Positions 47,692-60,024 of a stretch of 64,000 bases of DNA are shown here, piece by piece. This stretch comes from Thamnidium elegans (taxonomy: Eukaryota > Mucoromycota > Mucoromycetes > Mucorales > Mucoraceae). The position numbers and the translations under genes were made by a program. The stretch covers positions 1,240,001 through 1,304,000 of the forward strand of contig JAIXMG010000005.1 of assembly GCA_025201345.1 (NCBI GenBank). The letters are read 5' to 3'. How positions within the stretch are numbered: position 1 is the stretch's first letter; every line of letters starts with the position of its first letter. Below the pieces are notes generated by a model. It was not told where the DNA came from. It saw only the letters and a list, made by a program, of their open reading frames with translations, and did not search any database.

Positions 47692-48232
47692 TTATTCGAA
47701 AATTTCTGGGCATCTTTGACTAAACTCAACAACCTTATTTGCTAATTCGAGATCTAAATTAAGCGTATATATTAGGATACACCAAAAAAAAAAAAAAAAA
47801 AAAAAAAAACTCTATCAAACTAACCAAAATCATTGCCAAGATTAGAAGTTTTGAATTCTCTTAATGTAAAGTCTGGTTCAACTTGTCCAATAACTTCAAC
47901 ATAGTCTGTGCCCCATTGACTTTCCTATACGTGTTGTCAGTTTCTCTCTTTCTCTCTCTCTCTTTCTCTTTCTCTTTCTTCTACTATTTTAACTTGTATA
48001 AAGTATTACTTACACCATTCAAATGAACTAAAACTTGACCATGATCTGTAGAGTTTAATACTGCGGTATTACCTGAAAGCTGTATAAACTTGTAAGTAAC
48101 CTTATACACCTCCCTTTTTTTAAAAACTTTTAAAGAGTAACTTACAGATACAATCTTTCCAATAATACGAACTGTCTTTCCAACATACTTTTCTCTTAAG
48201 CTTGAATTAATACGAGGTGTAGGTTTGTCCAT
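47692..48232 (-). CDS. Replication protein A 14-kDa subunit (RPA3)
   Basis: Four exons: 48232-48146, 48079-48014, 47924-47825, 47753-47692 (104 aa). The whole protein is one OB-fold: PTPRINSSLREKYVGKTVRIIGKIVS (first strands), STDHGQVLVHLNG, then YVEVIGQVEPD, and a final LGNDFDLELANKVVEFS helix that trimerises with RPA1 and RPA2. It is part of the eukaryotic single-stranded DNA-binding complex. It is convergent with the P5C reductase gene, with about 110 nt between stops. Confidence 0.85.
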
Positions 48233-48424
48233 TGTTGTTATAAAAGAAAGAAAAAAAAATAATAGTTAAACTACGTAAAAAAAAAAGAGGTCTATTTTTT
48301 TCAACCGCGTTTACGTGTTTAACTTGATTAAGTACCAGTCACTTTTTTTCTCGAAAAAAAAAAAGGTTTTTTATTTTAAAATCAAGATGACATTTCTTTC
48401 GTTTTGCTTTTAATCGATTCAAAC

Positions 48425-49110
48425 ATGGCAGATCATCCCAATAAGCTTGCTTTTGAAGAAGGCGTTTCTTATATTTTCCATAACTGGACTGCTTTAAAGC
48501 TTGCAGTTGAACAGGATTGGGGAGGAGTCGAGTCTGCTGAAAAGAGAGAATGGATGATTGATCTTATTGTTGGTCATTTCGATAAACGTAAGTCAATTTT
48601 TAAAAAGCAGTAAAAAGATTATGCATTTTTTTTTTAACTTGGTATATATATATATATATATATATAAAGGTGGTAGCCAGTTGGATATTGATGAAATCGA
48701 GGATATCTTGTCTCAAATCATGACTGATGAATTTAATGCTACACTTGAAGACGATTCACCTTATTTGGTTGCTAAGCATTTAGTCTTGTTATACGGTCAA
48801 TGCGTTAAAGGTGATTTTTCTGAAGTGGAGCGTCTTCGTGAAAAGGCCAAGCTTCAAAACTCTTTTACTGCTTCTAGTTGTGTAAAGCAAGGAGATGATA
48901 GTGATGATGATGAAGAGGGTGATGACGTTGTTGATGATAATGTAAGTTTGTAATAGAGTACCTGTGGGGGGGGGGGGTTTATATATCTTTTATTCAACAT
49001 TTTTATATTTGTAGAATCAACAACCTGAGGATAAGGATGATGATATGGATGAAGTACCTGAAGAACCTACTGTTGATGCTGATGGTTGGGAAATCGTACG
49101 TCGCAAATAA
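48425..49110 (+). CDS. TSR2: Pre-rRNA-processing protein TSR2
   Basis: Three exons: 48425-48587, 48670-48941, 49015-49110 (176 aa). Conserved TSR2 text: FEEGVSYIFHNWTALKLAVEQDWGG, then LDIDEIEDILSQIMTDEFN, then an acidic tail ending DADGWEIVRRK. TSR2 is the chaperone that carries ribosomal protein eS26 to pre-40S ribosomes and protects it in the nucleus. The acidic DSDDDEEGDD region is normal for the family. Its ATG lies about 190 nt from the divergent RPA3 ATG. Confidence 0.9.
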
Positions 49111-49186
49111 ATTAAGAAAAGAAATGACACATTTTTAAATAAAAAGCATTTTGTACATATATTATATTACTTTATTGTATATTTTT

Positions 49187-49958
49187 TTACTTGAAAGCAC
49201 TAAATTCCTTTGCAAAGTTCTCTAATTCTAACAAATCTTCTTTAGGAAGGTTAATTTCCTTGACCTTGGTAACAACTTCCTTCACTGCCTTCTTGGTAAC
49301 CTTTGATTTTTTATCTGTCTTGGGCTTTAATGCCTTTTCCTCGACCTTCTTTTCAGCATTCTTTTCAGCCTTCTTATCTTCAATTTCTTTCTTTGCCTTC
49401 TTCTTGCTAGACTTTGTTTGTGTACCGGTCAAGACTTCGGTCATGTCCATATTCATACTTTCGTCATCTTCCTTTTTCTTTTGATCCTTTTTGGCTTGTA
49501 CTTCTTTATCTGCCTCTAATTCCTCTTCAGTCTTTACAGGCTTTTGCTTTTCCATCAATTGACCCCAAGAAGATCCAGCACCACTCTTGATAACTCTTTG
49601 AACACGAGATTTATCTTTATCGTTTAAAGCGAGATATCCTCTAAATTGCTCGATAGGTACACGAGTTAAATAATCAGGTACTAGAATTATATTAAAAAAG
49701 AAAATTTGTTAGTATATATTCGTATACTAAGCGGAGTATTCATAGTCATTTACCCTTCCAACACTTAAAATGGAACCATGTATGTCTAGCTTTATCCTTC
49801 TTGACTTTTTTAGTTCTTCTATAAACTTCAGCAACACGGAGTGATTTATGGGGAATGACTCTTTCACAAGCAGTACATTTAGACTTTTGAGTCATGGCAT
49901 GCTCAATACAATAACTTGTAATAGATCCATCAAGCTTTGTATTCCCTTGATCGGTCAT
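49187..49958 (-). CDS. PARP-type zinc-finger protein with Lys-rich C-terminus
   Basis: Two exons: 49958-49754 and 49680-49187 (232 aa). A PARP-type finger KCTACERVI...WFHFKCW (C-x2-C-x31-H-x2-C) binds zinc and, in this family, DNA breaks or nicks. A linker reading PIEQFRGYLALNDKDKSRVQ follows. The C-terminal half is a charged Lys/Glu coiled region (KKAKKEIEDKKAEKNAEKK). There is no PARP catalytic domain, so it is a stand-alone zf-PARP protein, a class seen in fungi. The specific role is unknown. Confidence 0.8.
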
Positions 49959-51323
49959 TTTTTTTTTTGATGTGTTCTTTAAAAAAAGGTTCAAGATGTC
50001 AAAATAAAAAAAAAAGAGAAAAAAAGTTTATATCGTGACCGTATATTTGTGACCTTTTATTCCCAAAAAAAGTAACCACCAAAAAAAAGTTTCAAAAAGT
50101 GCATGATTTTGGATATTGAATTAGTAGAATTGGATTTCTAAGAATTTTTATTTATTTTTCAGCTGAATAAACTTATATGAATAGTGAATCTCACATGGCG
50201 TATGCGTATGTGTCTATAAATCAGCTGGTAATATAACGCGAGAAATTTTTTTTGATATACGATTCTATTTGCACGGTTGACCCAAAAAACTATGAAATTC
50301 TATTTCGTCATATTCAGGTTACTTTCATAAATAGGATTTGTCGCATAAAATATGTAAAAACGAATTAAACAAGCAAAATCTACAAGAGAATTTTGCGTGT
50401 TTGGTATATTTTGTGGTTGATGATATACTAAGTAGATTTGTTTTCAAAAGAAAAACGATACAGTTTTATTTTATTGACGAATATAGCGCTAACAACACTA
50501 ATGACAATAAAAGCATTTTTACTGATAATTCGTAGATTTTATCAGAAAATATTATTACTTGGTAATGTTTGTATATATAATGTGAGACAAAAAAAAAGTA
50601 TTTGCATTGGACCTTCTGCCTGGAACCTTTTTGGATATTTATACAGGGCCTTTTTTTTTTTGTTATGGTTTAGTGCATTTGTTTATGTAACAAAGAGGTA
50701 CGTTGAACTGCTCTGAGCGTAATCAAGATGGTCGTACTTTTTTACTAGAAAAAAAGACGCTAAATTAGAGGGGGGTCTTCTACCAGTCATTTTGTTATCT
50801 CCACCGAATGGATTTTCTTTAATTGAAAACGGTAGCTTAGAGACCTGTTGCTTGTAAAGGTTAGTCGAGCCCATTCTTATAATAGCAGCAAAACGTCAGA
50901 TATTCGTCTTTTTTTGTAGCTTTCTCTCTCTCTCCCCCCCCCCCAAAAAAAGGTACCGCTCTTTTAAAATAAGGTTATTATAATCAGTAGGTAAACATTG
51001 GATGATTTTTATCTTCTAGTAAAAGATATTCTTAAGATCGTTAGTGAGTGTAACGCTCCCCTCTTTTTCTCTGCACATGATCAAAGTGAAGATGATTGGC
51101 AAATTTTATTTAAGCAGAACTGGGTACATTTTTTTTTTGAATTGCCCTTGTTTTTTTTGACTGCTTATTTACAAAATTGGTAATTTTTTTGTTTATGAAA
51201 AAACACCCAAATTAGGGCTGTCATGTAAACATTCAATGAAAACAAACGTAATGGGCTTGGGGGGAAAACGATATTCTTCTTCTTTATCATACTTTATTTT
51301 ATTTTTTTAAAAAAAAGAAGAAA
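49959..51323. other. Intergenic with minor unassigned frames
   Basis: About 1.36 kb. Two frames look slightly more protein-like than chance: minus 50874-50683 (63 codons, ATG start, KLPFSIKENPFGGDNKM) and plus 50998-51183 (61 codons, DDFYLLVKDILKIVSECN). Neither has a recognisable domain, neighbour or homologue in my knowledge. They may be relics or exons of a small unknown gene. A C10 tract lies near 50935. Confidence 0.35.
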
Positions 51324-51820
51324 ATGACTACTGAAGCTTCACCAATCAACTTTTCAGATAACTTTTGGGTTAGTTTTTTCTAAATTTTAAATTCATGTCA
51401 CACTGTATAACTCAAGTGTATATATATTATATATAGGAAAGTTTGGATAAGAATGGAATTACAATTTTACTTGAGCGTATGCGCGGAGCAAAACAAACCT
51501 GTGAAAAGTTTAAACATGCATATGAGTCAAGGTAAGAGAGAACAATGGATTCTATTTAAAAAAGAAACTAAATCTAGTGGTATTTTAGAGCGCTATTAGA
51601 AGAAGAATATGGTAAAACCTTATTACAAATTGCCCAAAAGCAAAAGATATCTAGTACCGAAAATGGATCAAGTCAACACGCTATGGATACGATGCAGCAA
51701 CAGTTTCAAACTGTAGCTGAGTCCCATTTACAACTATCGAGTTCGTTGCGTGAGAAAGTGGTTGTACCTGTATCGAGATTATTAAATAAACAAAGGATAT
51801 TAAAAAAAGAGGTAATGTCT

Positions 51821-51851
<31 letters not shown>

Positions 51852-54020
51852 CAGAGATAACTAATTAGTTATTTTTTATAGCTGCAAACTTCGATTCAAA
51901 AACTATACAATAATAGACAAGTACAAGCTAATTTTGTTCATAGAGCACATAAACGACACAACTTGGAAATCGAAAAGGCAAATTTATTAGTACAACAGCA
52001 AGGTTCAGAAAAGGATAAGATTGCAACTTTTAAATCTGCGTCTGTTACAATAGATAAACTAAGTAAATACTAAACCAACCTTTTAAAAAAGAAAGACTAA
52101 TTTATATATGTATAAATAGAAAAAGTATACGATGAGGCTCTTCAGGATCTATCAACAATGGTTTTAGAATGGAATAAAGAATGGGTACATACATGTCAAG
52201 CATTTGAACGATTAGAACTAGAGCGCTTAGAATTCTTTAAATCAAATTTGTCAGACTGTGCAAATTTATTGATTACATGTCATCAAGGTGAAATCGAGGT
52301 AATAATTGTATATTCTGTAACCCTCTTTTTTTTTTCTAATGTAATACATAAAAAGGCTTGTGAGACAATTAATACAGAAGCTTCAAAGATTGATGTTGTA
52401 CAAGACTTGGTTGAATTTGTAAACACAAATAAATCAACTAGTGTCATCCCAAGTAAGTTATATATATATATATAATGGATGACAGGAATTAACATTTTTT
52501 TCTGTCTAGCCGCAAAAAATTATATAAAGTTACACGCTTATCATGAGGCTAATCAAAGTACTAAATTTACGCAGAATGATATTGATCACGAAGACCAAAG
52601 TGAATCTGAAGACCGTGCTCATGTTAATCGAAAGATGTCAGTGTCAAGTGTACCAGAGACTACTGCTACTACTACTACTAAACCAGTAGAACAACGTGAC
52701 AATAAGAGTCCTGTACAGAGTGAACCTGTTATGATGGTGGGTGTCATGGAAGTATACCCATCTGATGAAGAAGATGACGAAGAAGAATACGAATACGTGA
52801 CCGAATCCGAATCCGAACCCGAGAGTGAAGTAGAGACTGTGAATGAACCTGTTATAATGGTAAAAGAAAAACCTAAAGCTGAAAGTCAGCCGGAAAGACT
52901 TGCATCACAAGATGAAAAAGTAGATCGATTAATGTCTGCGTATCAAGAAATGAATAGAGAAAATGCTCAAACACCACCTTCTTTATTAGCAAGCAAAAAC
53001 AATAGTTTTAATAACAGACGAAGAGTATCCTTTGTAGAAACTATTCCCCAAGAAACACCAGAATCTATCGTTACGAAACCTGTAGAGCCACCGCATACAT
53101 TAGATCGATTTAATTCATTTGGTATGAATTATAACCGAGAAGAAGACTTTGCTAGTAGTGCAGATGAAGCCGCGTTTGAACTGGACGATATGTTACGGGA
53201 ACTAGACTCAAAACGTATTATTCGTGATGGTCCCGAGGAAAGCGTTCGATACCGTACACATAACATTAAACCTACCGCCTCTATCTCTTCACCTAGTTTA
53301 TTACAGAAACAACAACAGAGAAGAAGTAATATTCCTTCAGCACAGTACTTTCCTAATCCTCAGTCAAGACGTATGAGCACAATTGAATCGCCATCTTATA
53401 GTCGTCAGTCATCCATTAGCAGCCAGGGGTACACCGATGTATATGATCCATTTAACTCACTTTCTTCTAAGGAAACAGCCAGTCCGTTAAATAGTAACTC
53501 AAGTCGTCGTAGTAGTGTTGGTGTTGGAAGTATAAGAAGTGCTGGTATTACTAACTCTTCTCCTCCTACGGCACAAAGTATTCATGACCGTATGTTGAAA
53601 CAAAATAACGAGTCAATTGCTACTTCTTCACCTGTTGGGTCAGTAGAACAACCTGCCTCATATCGTAGCAGTAAATTTATTCAAGAGTATCAGAGAAACC
53701 AAGCACCTAGTCTTGATGTTGTAGTTCCTGACCGTGTAGCTGGGTTTATTGATTTTGGTATGTACTTGATTTGTAAAGCGAGGGAAAGAAAATAATTATT
53801 AACTTTTTTAATTTATTAAGCTTATGCACTTTATGATTATGAAGAGCAAGATGAAGGAGAAATTACGTTTAAAGAAGGAGATCTGCTAGGTGTGATATCA
53901 AAGAGTGATGAAGACGATGAGCAAGGATGGTGGGAAGCCAGTTTATTGAATCCTAGAAATAGACGAGTGATAAAATCTGGTCTTGTACCAAGTAATTTTT
54001 TGGAAACAGTGTCTAAATAA
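51324..54020 (+). CDS. F-BAR/SH3 cytokinesis-type protein (Cdc15/Imp2/Hof1-like)
   Basis: Eight exons: 51324-51368, 51437-51531, 51589-51811, 51882-52062, 52120-52298, 52356-52452, 52510-53757, 53821-54020 (755 aa). Residues 1 to about 290 form an FCH/F-BAR dimerisation and membrane-bending domain (FWESLDKNGITILLERMR, CEKFKHAYESRALLEEEYGK). A long Ser/Thr/Pro-rich, probably phosphorylated linker follows, including an acidic DEEDDEEEYEY patch. The C-terminus is an SH3 domain (AYALYDYEEQDEGEITFKEGD, WWEASL, GLVPSNFLE). In yeasts these proteins scaffold the contractile ring and septum; in hyphae they act at septa and endocytic sites. Confidence 0.9.
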
Positions 54021-54547
54021 GATCGTATATCAAATATTTAATAAATATAATTCCCTTAATCATTTTTTATTTCATATACACGCACTCTATTTCTTTCATT
54101 CGTATAATAATACGATATCAGTATCTGATGGTGATGGAATAACGTATTAACTATTAAAATGGTTTTTTTGTGTGAACCAAAACCTTCGATACTCTTAACT
54201 GCTAGTATTGTTTTTTAGTTGTCAAATATCTTGGTAAGTATATTCAAACTATTTACCTCTAGTTACATTACTTAAGCTCATACAACTTACTATTTTTAAA
54301 AAAAAATATGTTCTGTATATTCATACGAAAGAGCTTAAACATTAGAAGCACGAATAGAATAATTTGCTCAATAAATGCATAATTTTTAAGTTTATCTAAG
54401 TGACATTATAGCATGGTTTTCTGAGGATATCTTCAATGAAGTTCAGGTAGCGATTAGTTATTATATCTCTTGTTTGTATTTAGCACCTCCTGCTAGCTTT
54501 CGTTTTTTTTTTTGAAGGGAGAATAGGCTTTCTCAGACAAACCTTGA
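54021..54547. other. Intergenic, no gene seen
   Basis: 3' flank of the F-BAR gene and truncated end of the transposase relic. No feature recognised. Confidence 0.5.
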
Positions 54548-55352
54548 TCAAGCCCTTACTTGATATAGCGCTCTTACCGTAAGTGCCTTAACAATAGTTG
54601 ACTCTACCTTCGGAGCCCATCCCTGAGTTATTCTCAGATTTGCTCCATCGATGAAGACGCAGTTGTTCATATAATCTACGTCTATGCTCTTTATCTCCTC
54701 CATCCATTTCTTTCTCGCTTGAATCCTCTCTGTACTGTTTCGCTCTGAAGGCTCTGGTTGTATCCTCTTCAAAGTGAAGAACCAGAGATCGTTCAAATAA
54801 CGATATAATGTAGGTTTCGAAAGTGACAGACCTTCAAAAGTACTAGTCAACTGATCAAGTAGTTGTTCAGCAGTAGCGGTAGGTTGTTTGTAATAAAACT
54901 CTGTAATAGCATTCTTCGTTGTTACTGCTAGGTCGCCATCTGCTCCTACGATTCTTGATCGACCGATAGTTTTAAACAGGGAGTCTGGGTCTTTCTTCCA
55001 GTTGCTATACACTTCTCGGCTCTAGGCCTAAATCTAGAGCAACTGCTCTAGCGCTGATTTTTGGATGAACATCCACTAAGTGAACGGCATGTGCCTTAAT
55101 TTCATTACTGACACGTTTGTTCTTTATCAGAGTATTTTTTTTCGCCTCTCTGGGCTCGTTTTTTTTTGTTTGTTTCTTAGTCGTCTTCTGTTCTGAGCAA
55201 TTTGGATCCTGATCAACTTCCATCATAAACTTGTCTCTGGCAATATAAGCATTATAAGATGTAAGTTCATCTAACTTGTACGGATCCATTCTCATTGATA
55301 TCCATTCGACCATTTCCAGCTTCATCCAAAATGTTCCCTTGCCCCTCCTCAA
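54548..55352 (-). pseudogene. IS630/Tc1-like transposase relic, frameshifted and truncated
   Basis: Two frames, 55352-55005 and 55012-54548, overlap by eight bases and join by one frameshift near 55010 (EPR into VYSNWKKDP). The first carries the helix-turn-helix region (NEIKAHAVHLVDVHPKISARAVA). The second continues through LTSTFEGLSLSKPTLYRYLNDL to NNCVFIDGANLRITQGWAPK, where the Asp of VFID is the first catalytic Asp of the DDE triad. The frame ends soon after, and the second Asp and the last acidic residue are missing. It is therefore inactive. The end of the 1.1-kb repeat lies 150 nt upstream of its start. Confidence 0.7.
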
Positions 55353-55504
55353 AATAAAACGAATAGCTCAATACAAAGTACTTCAAGGGAAAAAGAGTAC
55401 TGATTCTTATGCGACATCTTTTTTCTGAAAAGTGCGGCATATTTTTTCTTGAAAAGTACGACAGTTAAATTTTAATAGTGCGACATCATTTTGAGAAAAG
55501 GTGT
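55353..55504 (+). repeat. Iterated GCGACAT / GTACGAC motifs upstream of repeat copy 2
   Basis: Units TGCGACATC, TGCGGCATA, TACGACAGT and TGCGACATC recur about every 30-40 nt between T/A tracts. This is the same style as the terminal arrays elsewhere in the window and may mark a transposon end shared with the transposase relic. Confidence 0.35.
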
Positions 55505-56581
55505 ACAGAGTATGATAACAAAATATAATTAAAGTAATATAAACTATAAGGCCGTATCCGAGAGAAGTACATTTTATAATTTTTTATTAAATAAAAGATA
55601 ATATAATGAGAAGATCCAGCACCTCATTTACATGTACGCATTGCATAATTATAACTGTCAAGTATTATGCCAAATGTTAAACCAAATAAGCCAATCATAT
55701 TATATTTTACTGTAAAAATAACAGTAAGCTTTATTAAGAATGTTGCGGATAGATTATTAAAAGGAAGAAAAAAAACATTAAGGTAATGTTTACATTTAAT
55801 GAGAATTAGGGCAGACATTATCGTCCCCTTTTTAAGAAGTCTTCTTTTTTTTTTATAATGCATTCTCTTTTTTTAAGACATTCTTTTTTAAAACGCTTTC
55901 TCATTCTCTTTTTAGGACACTCATTTTTAAAGACGCTCATTTTTAAAGACACTCATTTTTATTTATAGCTTTTTTTTTCGTTTTTATTTTTTTTTGGCCC
56001 TTTGGGTTGGGTTGCTAAATAAGAAAAAGTTAGAAATCAACTCTTTTTTATTTGCAGCAGAATGTTTTTATAATACTTTCCTTCTCTCCTCGTATCACTC
56101 CAACTTTCTACCAGCCAGTGCTTATGGTACCATTTGCGCCATGCAATTTTTTTTTTTGGGGGTTTATAGATTTGACCCATCTGCAGGGCTTTTTTCCAAA
56201 AGAGACAACTTGTGAATTTACATCCCCACCCCGCGGTAAGAGAAAGCGGAATGGGGATGTAAACCCACAACCTGCCTCTCCGGAAAAAAACCACCACGGA
56301 TGAGTCAAACTGCAAACACACAAAAAAAAAGATTACAAGGCGCAAATGGTACCATAAGCACTACTATTACAGAAAAAAGACTTGATCAGAGTCCCAAAAA
56401 CTGTAATAATAGTTAGTAAATATCTGGCCAGTTACCTTTTGTAGTTGTGAAGAAAAAAAAAGAGAAAAAAAACAAAAAAGGAAAAAAAAAAAACGGGTCA
56501 ATTTATACCCGTGATCTGTTGCCATAGTTTGTGTGACGTGTAGCATTTTTGTGTGACCTTGTTTTTGTGGCGTGCCTAGTT
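55505..56581 (+). repeat. 1.1-kb dispersed repeat, copy 2
   Basis: Same orientation and order of parts as 6911-8067: AT-rich lead, T-rich tandem units (fewer than copy 1), internal hairpin at 56117-56362, and right end with TTTTTGTGTGACC units, both copies ending at GCCTAGTT. Divergence is low (single substitutions and small indels), so both derive from a recent common source. No flanking duplication was identified. Confidence 0.8.
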
Positions 56582-57234
56582 TTATACCTTTTCGCTTTTC
56601 TCTTTTCCTAATTCGTTTTTAATTATATACTATACTCGCATCATTAAACTTATACTATTATAATATATACATTTAGTTACAACTTGGCAATATAACCGAA
56701 AAAAGCTACCCATCTTAGCACATTCTTTTTTCTTGTCGAAAGTTAAAGTGGTGTCAGGTGTCAATATATAATAAATAGGTTTGAACGAATAAAGATCTTC
56801 TTTTTTCTTTTATTAATAGTATTATTATACGCTTTGGTAAGTGTTCTTGAAGTGCTCATTTTAAACTACATTACCTATAAAACCTCATCGCTTTTTAGTT
56901 GCTTTAACAAGCCCCCCCCCCCCATTGCAGCTTATTATTTCTTTCAAATAATTAGGTAACAAAGAAAACCCCGTGTTCAGTGCTATTTTGAGTCGGGATA
57001 TCAATATTATATTTTGATGAAGATTTTAATATTATGATGGATTAGGTACTGTATTATATATTGTTTTTAAAAAAAGAATTGCTTGATTTACAAATATCTG
57101 TATATGAAGCTCATAAACACAAAACGGCATTTCGTAGTTCTACAGGTTTATGGGAGTACAATTATCTAGCTCAAGAACTGTGCTAATTTTGCTAGATACA
57201 TGGAAAATACATTGCAAAGTGTGTCTTCTTTTAC
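56582..57234. other. Intergenic, no gene seen
   Basis: AT-rich spacer with a C13 tract near 56913. No ORF or RNA gene recognised. Confidence 0.5.
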
Positions 57235-57425
57235 AATTAAGTATTTGGAGTTAGTTAGTGTAGTTTTCCATGGGGTGAGAAAGCTTCAGCTTTATCCACA
57301 TTAAACTTTACATTCGACACCAAAGTGTATCTTTGTATCTTATACTTGACGCGCAGAAAGTCACTTTCATCCTGTAGAAGAAGACATACATAATCTGCAT
57401 ACGCTAAAAGCTTAAGTGTGCCCCT
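57235..57425 (-). pseudogene. LINE reverse-transcriptase fragment
   Basis: Reverse-strand text LKLLAYADYVCLLLQDESD and then VSNVKFNVDKAEAFS is colinear with the palm region of the LINE at 1640-3567 (SLAYADDICVILKDQVD ... SNAKFNQSKTEAFS). The catalytic YADD has become YADY, so it could not polymerise. Only about 60 codons remain, with stops on both sides. Confidence 0.7.
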
Positions 57426-57564
57426 TCATAACGGACAACTACTAATTATGTAGCAAATAACCTATTCTTGGATTTTATTTTATTTTGAAGTCCGCGTGAA
57501 GTAAATGAAATTAAACAACCCGGGTACAATTCCTTTTTCTTTTCTTCTAAAACTAATAATAATA

Positions 57565-57709
57565 ATGAAAGTCTGGTCTCCTTTATTAGCCACCGCTTTA
57601 GTTTTAGCTGGTGTTTCTGCTCAATACGACGATGACTTTAGTTTCGAATTCTTTGACGATGACTCCGAGTAAACTACAAAAAAAAAATAAAAAATTGTTG
57701 TTGCTTTAT

Positions 57710-57742
<33 letters not shown>

Positions 57743-58950
57743 GTGTGTGTAGTGCAGACTATGGATTTACAGAAGTAACAGATGGACCTTTACCTTGCAA
57801 TGGATTCCCTCAGTATAGAGAATTACCTATTAACCAAGCGTTTTATCTTGGTGCCCATAACGCTGGTTCCCATGTATTTGAAAAGTCGAGTCAGAAACAA
57901 GATATTCCTCAACTTTTAGAGGACGGTATTCGTTACTTGGATATTAACTTATGTAAAGAGTAAGGTTACTAGTTTATAATGTAAAGAAAGAGGTTTATAT
58001 TGATGATTTATTTTTTGTAGTGGTGAAAAGGTAGTTGTGTGCTCCAGTTATGATTCTACACCTTCTGGTCTTACTTTTACAGACGTTATGGAATCGATCC
58101 TCAAGTTCTCTCGTGAAAATGTAGAACAGTTTTTAGTATTACATCTTAAATCAGAAAATGTTAAACAGCCTGTTGATACAAAGGAGTTGGAAGAGTTGAT
58201 TGATGAAAGATGTAAAGTCCATACAGAGTTAACTCCCGGTACAAATGAATATGTCAAAACAGAGGTAAACAGACATACATTTATTTATATTTGTTTTCTT
58301 TATTTATTTTGTACGTAGTGCCCTTTTGTTCAAGTATTTAAACCGGGAAAGAGTCGTTGGCCTTCTATGGGAGAGGTTGTCAATTATGACCCTGAAATGT
58401 CGCAGTGGGTCGGTGACGGAGAAGTTGTGGGCGTTCGTACTAAATTTCATATTAGTATTGATGACAGTATTACTAAGGCACGTGGATATACCGCCTCTTA
58501 CTTTTCTCCTGCTTTCTGGAGATCAGTTCAAAACGGTAACAAGGTCAAGTCTTTTGATGAACTCAAGAAGATTGTAAATAAACAATGTAAAATTCCAGCT
58601 GGGGGTATTGGATTAGAAGCTTATTTACCTTCAGAGTAAGTTAATTTATAAATGAAAGAAAAAAAAAATACTAAAAATTATTTTATCGTAGTAATGAGTT
58701 TATTGCTACACCTAATGTACTTGAAGATTTATTTACAAGTCGTTCAGGATGTAACTTGAATGATTCACCACTTAATACTTTCTTTTCGTTTGTGTCTGTT
58801 GATAATTATCAAGATCAATTAGCGTATTTGAAAGAGTTGGAAGGTCGTATGATGGATCTTAATTACCAAAAATGGAGTGGCAATTATATGCCTATTGCCC
58901 CTTCTTCTTTATTCAAGGAAGAAGTACGTGTAACAAGAGATGAGCTTTAA
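57565..58950 (+). CDS. Secreted PLC-like phosphodiesterase (PI-PLC X-domain fold)
   Basis: Five exons: 57565-57668, 57753-57959, 58021-58264, 58319-58635, 58692-58950 (376 aa). Exon 1 encodes a signal peptide (MKVWSPLLATALVLAGVSA) and an acidic propeptide-like stretch (QYDDDFSFEFFDDDSD). The core begins ELPINQAFYLGAHNAGSH, where His is the first catalytic His of the PLC-like TIM barrel. LLEDGIRYLDINLC follows, then VVVCSSYDSTPSGLTFTDVM. In relatives a second His usually follows the strand reading VxxCH; here the text is VVCSS, so that His seems absent. It is extracellular by prediction. Substrate unknown. The first intron contains a T tract of more than 20 nt and a GT run. Confidence 0.75.
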
Positions 58951-59087
58951 TAAAAAAAAAAAAATTTATGCGTCATAAAATTCGTAAAATTCATTAGAGG
59001 TTCGGTTAGATGCTATGTTTGAATTGAGCTCTAAAAAAAAGCTAGAAATATGAGTAGTGTCTTTTTTTTTTATATATATGTAAGTTG

Positions 59088-59977
59088 TCAATATATGTGT
59101 ATACCTGCTGTTTCAATGTGGCACAATCTCCTCGCGTGGGCTTTTTTTTTACATGTAATTATTGTTTATTATTATAAAAAATTAAATTACATACAAAAAA
59201 AAAAAAAAAATTGTGTTATATTTTTTTTAAAAAAAAAAACTTACTTTCAGTTCTCCACTGTGATTCACATAATACACCTTGAGGACATGTATCTCTTAAA
59301 TCTACTTGTAAAAAAAAAACAGAAAAAAAACTTAAATAATCGGCTTAAACAGAAATAAAAATATTATACTACCTCTAGCTAAACCATTTGCTAATGCATC
59401 TCTCCAATATCCATAAAATTGTCCATTGACAATAGTTACAGCGCAACTATAACAAGCAAGTAAATGATTAGAGGGTAAAATACCTTCTTCTCCCATTCTG
59501 TCGTAATAAGTGTCCTCTTCTCCTTCTTCTTCTTCTTCATTATCACTTTCAGTGGAAATACGACGTGTATTATATAATTGAAGTGCTAATGGTGTCATTC
59601 TTCTGGCAATTCCTGTTGTGTAATGGTTATCATTAAAATCATTTAAGCATGTTGACCAAGCTTCTGACCAAGATAAATGACTTCGTTCTAAATAATCTTC
59701 AAGTAACCTAATTTCATGTTGATTTAAATGTCCATCTTCTAGTGAGTCAATCTTTTCAATATCAATTAAATATTGTTTTATCGAAGTAATTTCTAATAAA
59801 AATTACTTAGTTTTGTCGTAAATTAAATCACGTAATTATTATTTACCGCTAAGCACATATAGTTTTGCTGCCATATCTCTGTTCTTACATCCCCAATATT
59901 TATCGCACGCTACAATTCCACAAAAGCTACCTAAACACACATATATAAAAAATTAATACAAAAATTACGTCCCCCCC

Positions 59978-60024
<47 letters not shown>

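Noticed and set aside
50338..50716. Two overlapping hydrophobic frames
   Set aside because: AT-rich composition and lack of motifs; two frames covering the same DNA is typical of chance ORFs here.
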